Positions 54,010-54,494 of a stretch of 54,494 bases of DNA are shown here, piece by piece. This DNA is from Candidatus Saccharimonadota bacterium. GTDB lineage: Bacteria; Patescibacteriota; Saccharimonadia; Saccharimonadales; Saccharimonadaceae. The stretch is taken from positions 1 through 54,494 of the forward strand of contig JAFZBS010000005.1 in the NCBI GenBank assembly GCA_017561575.1, in the 5' to 3' direction. The notes below the pieces were generated by a model. That model had not been told where the DNA came from, ran no database searches, and saw nothing but the letters and a program-made list of their open reading frames with translations. Within the stretch, counting starts at the first letter, position 1; every line of letters starts with the position of its first letter. A program made the position numbers and the translations under genes.

Positions 54010-54038
54010 AAAAATCCACCCCTTGGGGTGGATTTCTG
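54010..54038 (-). terminator. Terminator of the rRNA operon
   Basis: AAATCCACCCC-TT-GGGGTGGATTT perfect stem just after the 5S gene on the minus strand, with A/T runs. Confidence 0.85.
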
Positions 54039-54042
54039 ATAA

Positions 54043-54152
54043 TTTGGCACCTTCCTAGTTTCCCGCATTTGCAGTATAATCGGCGCGACTGGGCTTGACT
54101 TCTGTGTTCGGAATGGGAACAGGTATTACCCCAGCGCTATGGGCACCAAATT
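54043..54152 (-). rRNA. rrf: 5S ribosomal RNA
   Basis: About 110 nt. Closing helix TTTGGTGCCC/GGTGCCAAA, conserved loop CCATTCCGAACACAGAAGTCAAGC and GATTATACTGC, GCGGGAAACTAGG near the 3' end. Ends are estimated to within a few bases from the closing helix. Confidence 0.93.
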
Positions 54153-54249
54153 GTAATAACAGTGTCACTATTATTACTATTGATGTCCATAAGGTGAAGA
54201 TTTTAATGACACATCGGCGTTCAAACACCGATTGCTAGCTATGTTCAAG

Positions 54250-54494
54250 ACATAAAAAGGCGATGGACAAATTAGTACTTCTTAGCTCCATATGTTGCCA
54301 TACTTCCACTTAAAGCCTATCAACCTAGTCATCTACTAGGAGTCTCATAGGGAATTCTTATCTTGGAGTGGGCTTCGCGCTTAATATGCTTTCAGCGCTT
54401 ATCTCTTCCGAACATAGCTACCGGGCGATGCAGCAGGCGGCCACAACCCGTACACTAGAGATTCGTTCATCTCGGTCCTCTCGTACTAGAGACA
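54250..54494 (-). rRNA. rrl: 23S ribosomal RNA, 3' end (cut by window edge)
   Basis: The minus strand carries the conserved domain VI 3' region: the sarcin-ricin context AGTACGAGAGGACCGAGATG, TACGGGTTGTGG, AAGCGCTGAAAGCATATTAAG and GTACTAATTTGTCC near the end. The exact 3' end is estimated. With 5S downstream this is the tail of a 16S-23S-5S operon reading leftwards. Confidence 0.93.

Overview
The window most resembles a Candidatus Saccharibacteria (TM7) or related Patescibacteria chromosome. Reasons: several short or stripped-down housekeeping proteins (phosphoglycerate kinase, NusA, thioredoxin reductase-like protein, a DNA ligase without zinc-finger cysteines), many promoters placed so that transcription starts at the start codon (leaderless genes), large FISUMP-domain surface proteins, and standard use of TGA as stop. 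The phylum call is inference; the partial 23S rRNA at the right edge could settle it.

Left edge (1-4769, minus strand): a tandem array of three FISUMP surface proteins (the first cut by the window edge), each with an InlB-type repeat and the same leaderless promoter. The last ~150 bp of the two complete genes carry the strongest signal in the window. Their codons differ at 24 of 50 aligned positions, nearly always at the first two bases in ways that fit mutated adenines, while the codons between stay identical. A short palindrome sits on the stop codon. This is how variable regions of diversity-generating retroelements (DGRs) look; no reverse transcriptase or template lies in the window.

4815-11609: core genes, mostly with their own leaderless promoters: UvrD/PcrA-type helicase, an HTH-MurA fusion, pgk and pyk (convergent, 1 bp apart) and a small membrane protein.

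11612-19555: an accessory stretch. It has a GC-rich secreted protein, tRNA-Glu with a copied 3' tail, a beta-helix surface protein, a four-gene redox operon (flavodoxin, aldo-keto reductase, alpha/beta hydrolase, cyclophilin-like lipoprotein) between two near-identical 52-bp direct repeats, two structured RNAs, a small membrane protein and a TAG-broken zinc-ribbon gene.

19556-25414: ligA, a membrane protein, htpX and lemA, a phosphodiester glycosidase-family protein, and an odd tRNA-Gly(GCC) in which the G19-C56 tertiary pair is replaced by U19-A56.

25534-37939: a surface-polymer locus. MBOAT O-acyltransferase and AlgJ/DltD-like partner on the minus strand, then on the plus strand a GT2 glycosyltransferase, a three-module giant (CDP-glycerol transferase-like, O-antigen ligase/polymerase-like, GT2), an unknown protein, a Wzx-like flippase, a nucleotidyltransferase-like protein and an LCP (LytR-CpsA-Psr) attachment enzyme with a frameshift at an A7 tract. 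Together these could build, export, decorate and attach a wall polymer.

38003-54494: Ca/Na antiporter, tRNA-Cys, a 1367-aa triple-FISUMP protein, two GT8 glycosyltransferases around a PlsC-like acyltransferase, tRNA-Leu, a small thioredoxin reductase-like protein, a coiled-coil protein, an OafA-like acyltransferase, RNase J, nusA, a small membrane protein, and the 5S and 3' 23S rRNA of a minus-strand rRNA operon.
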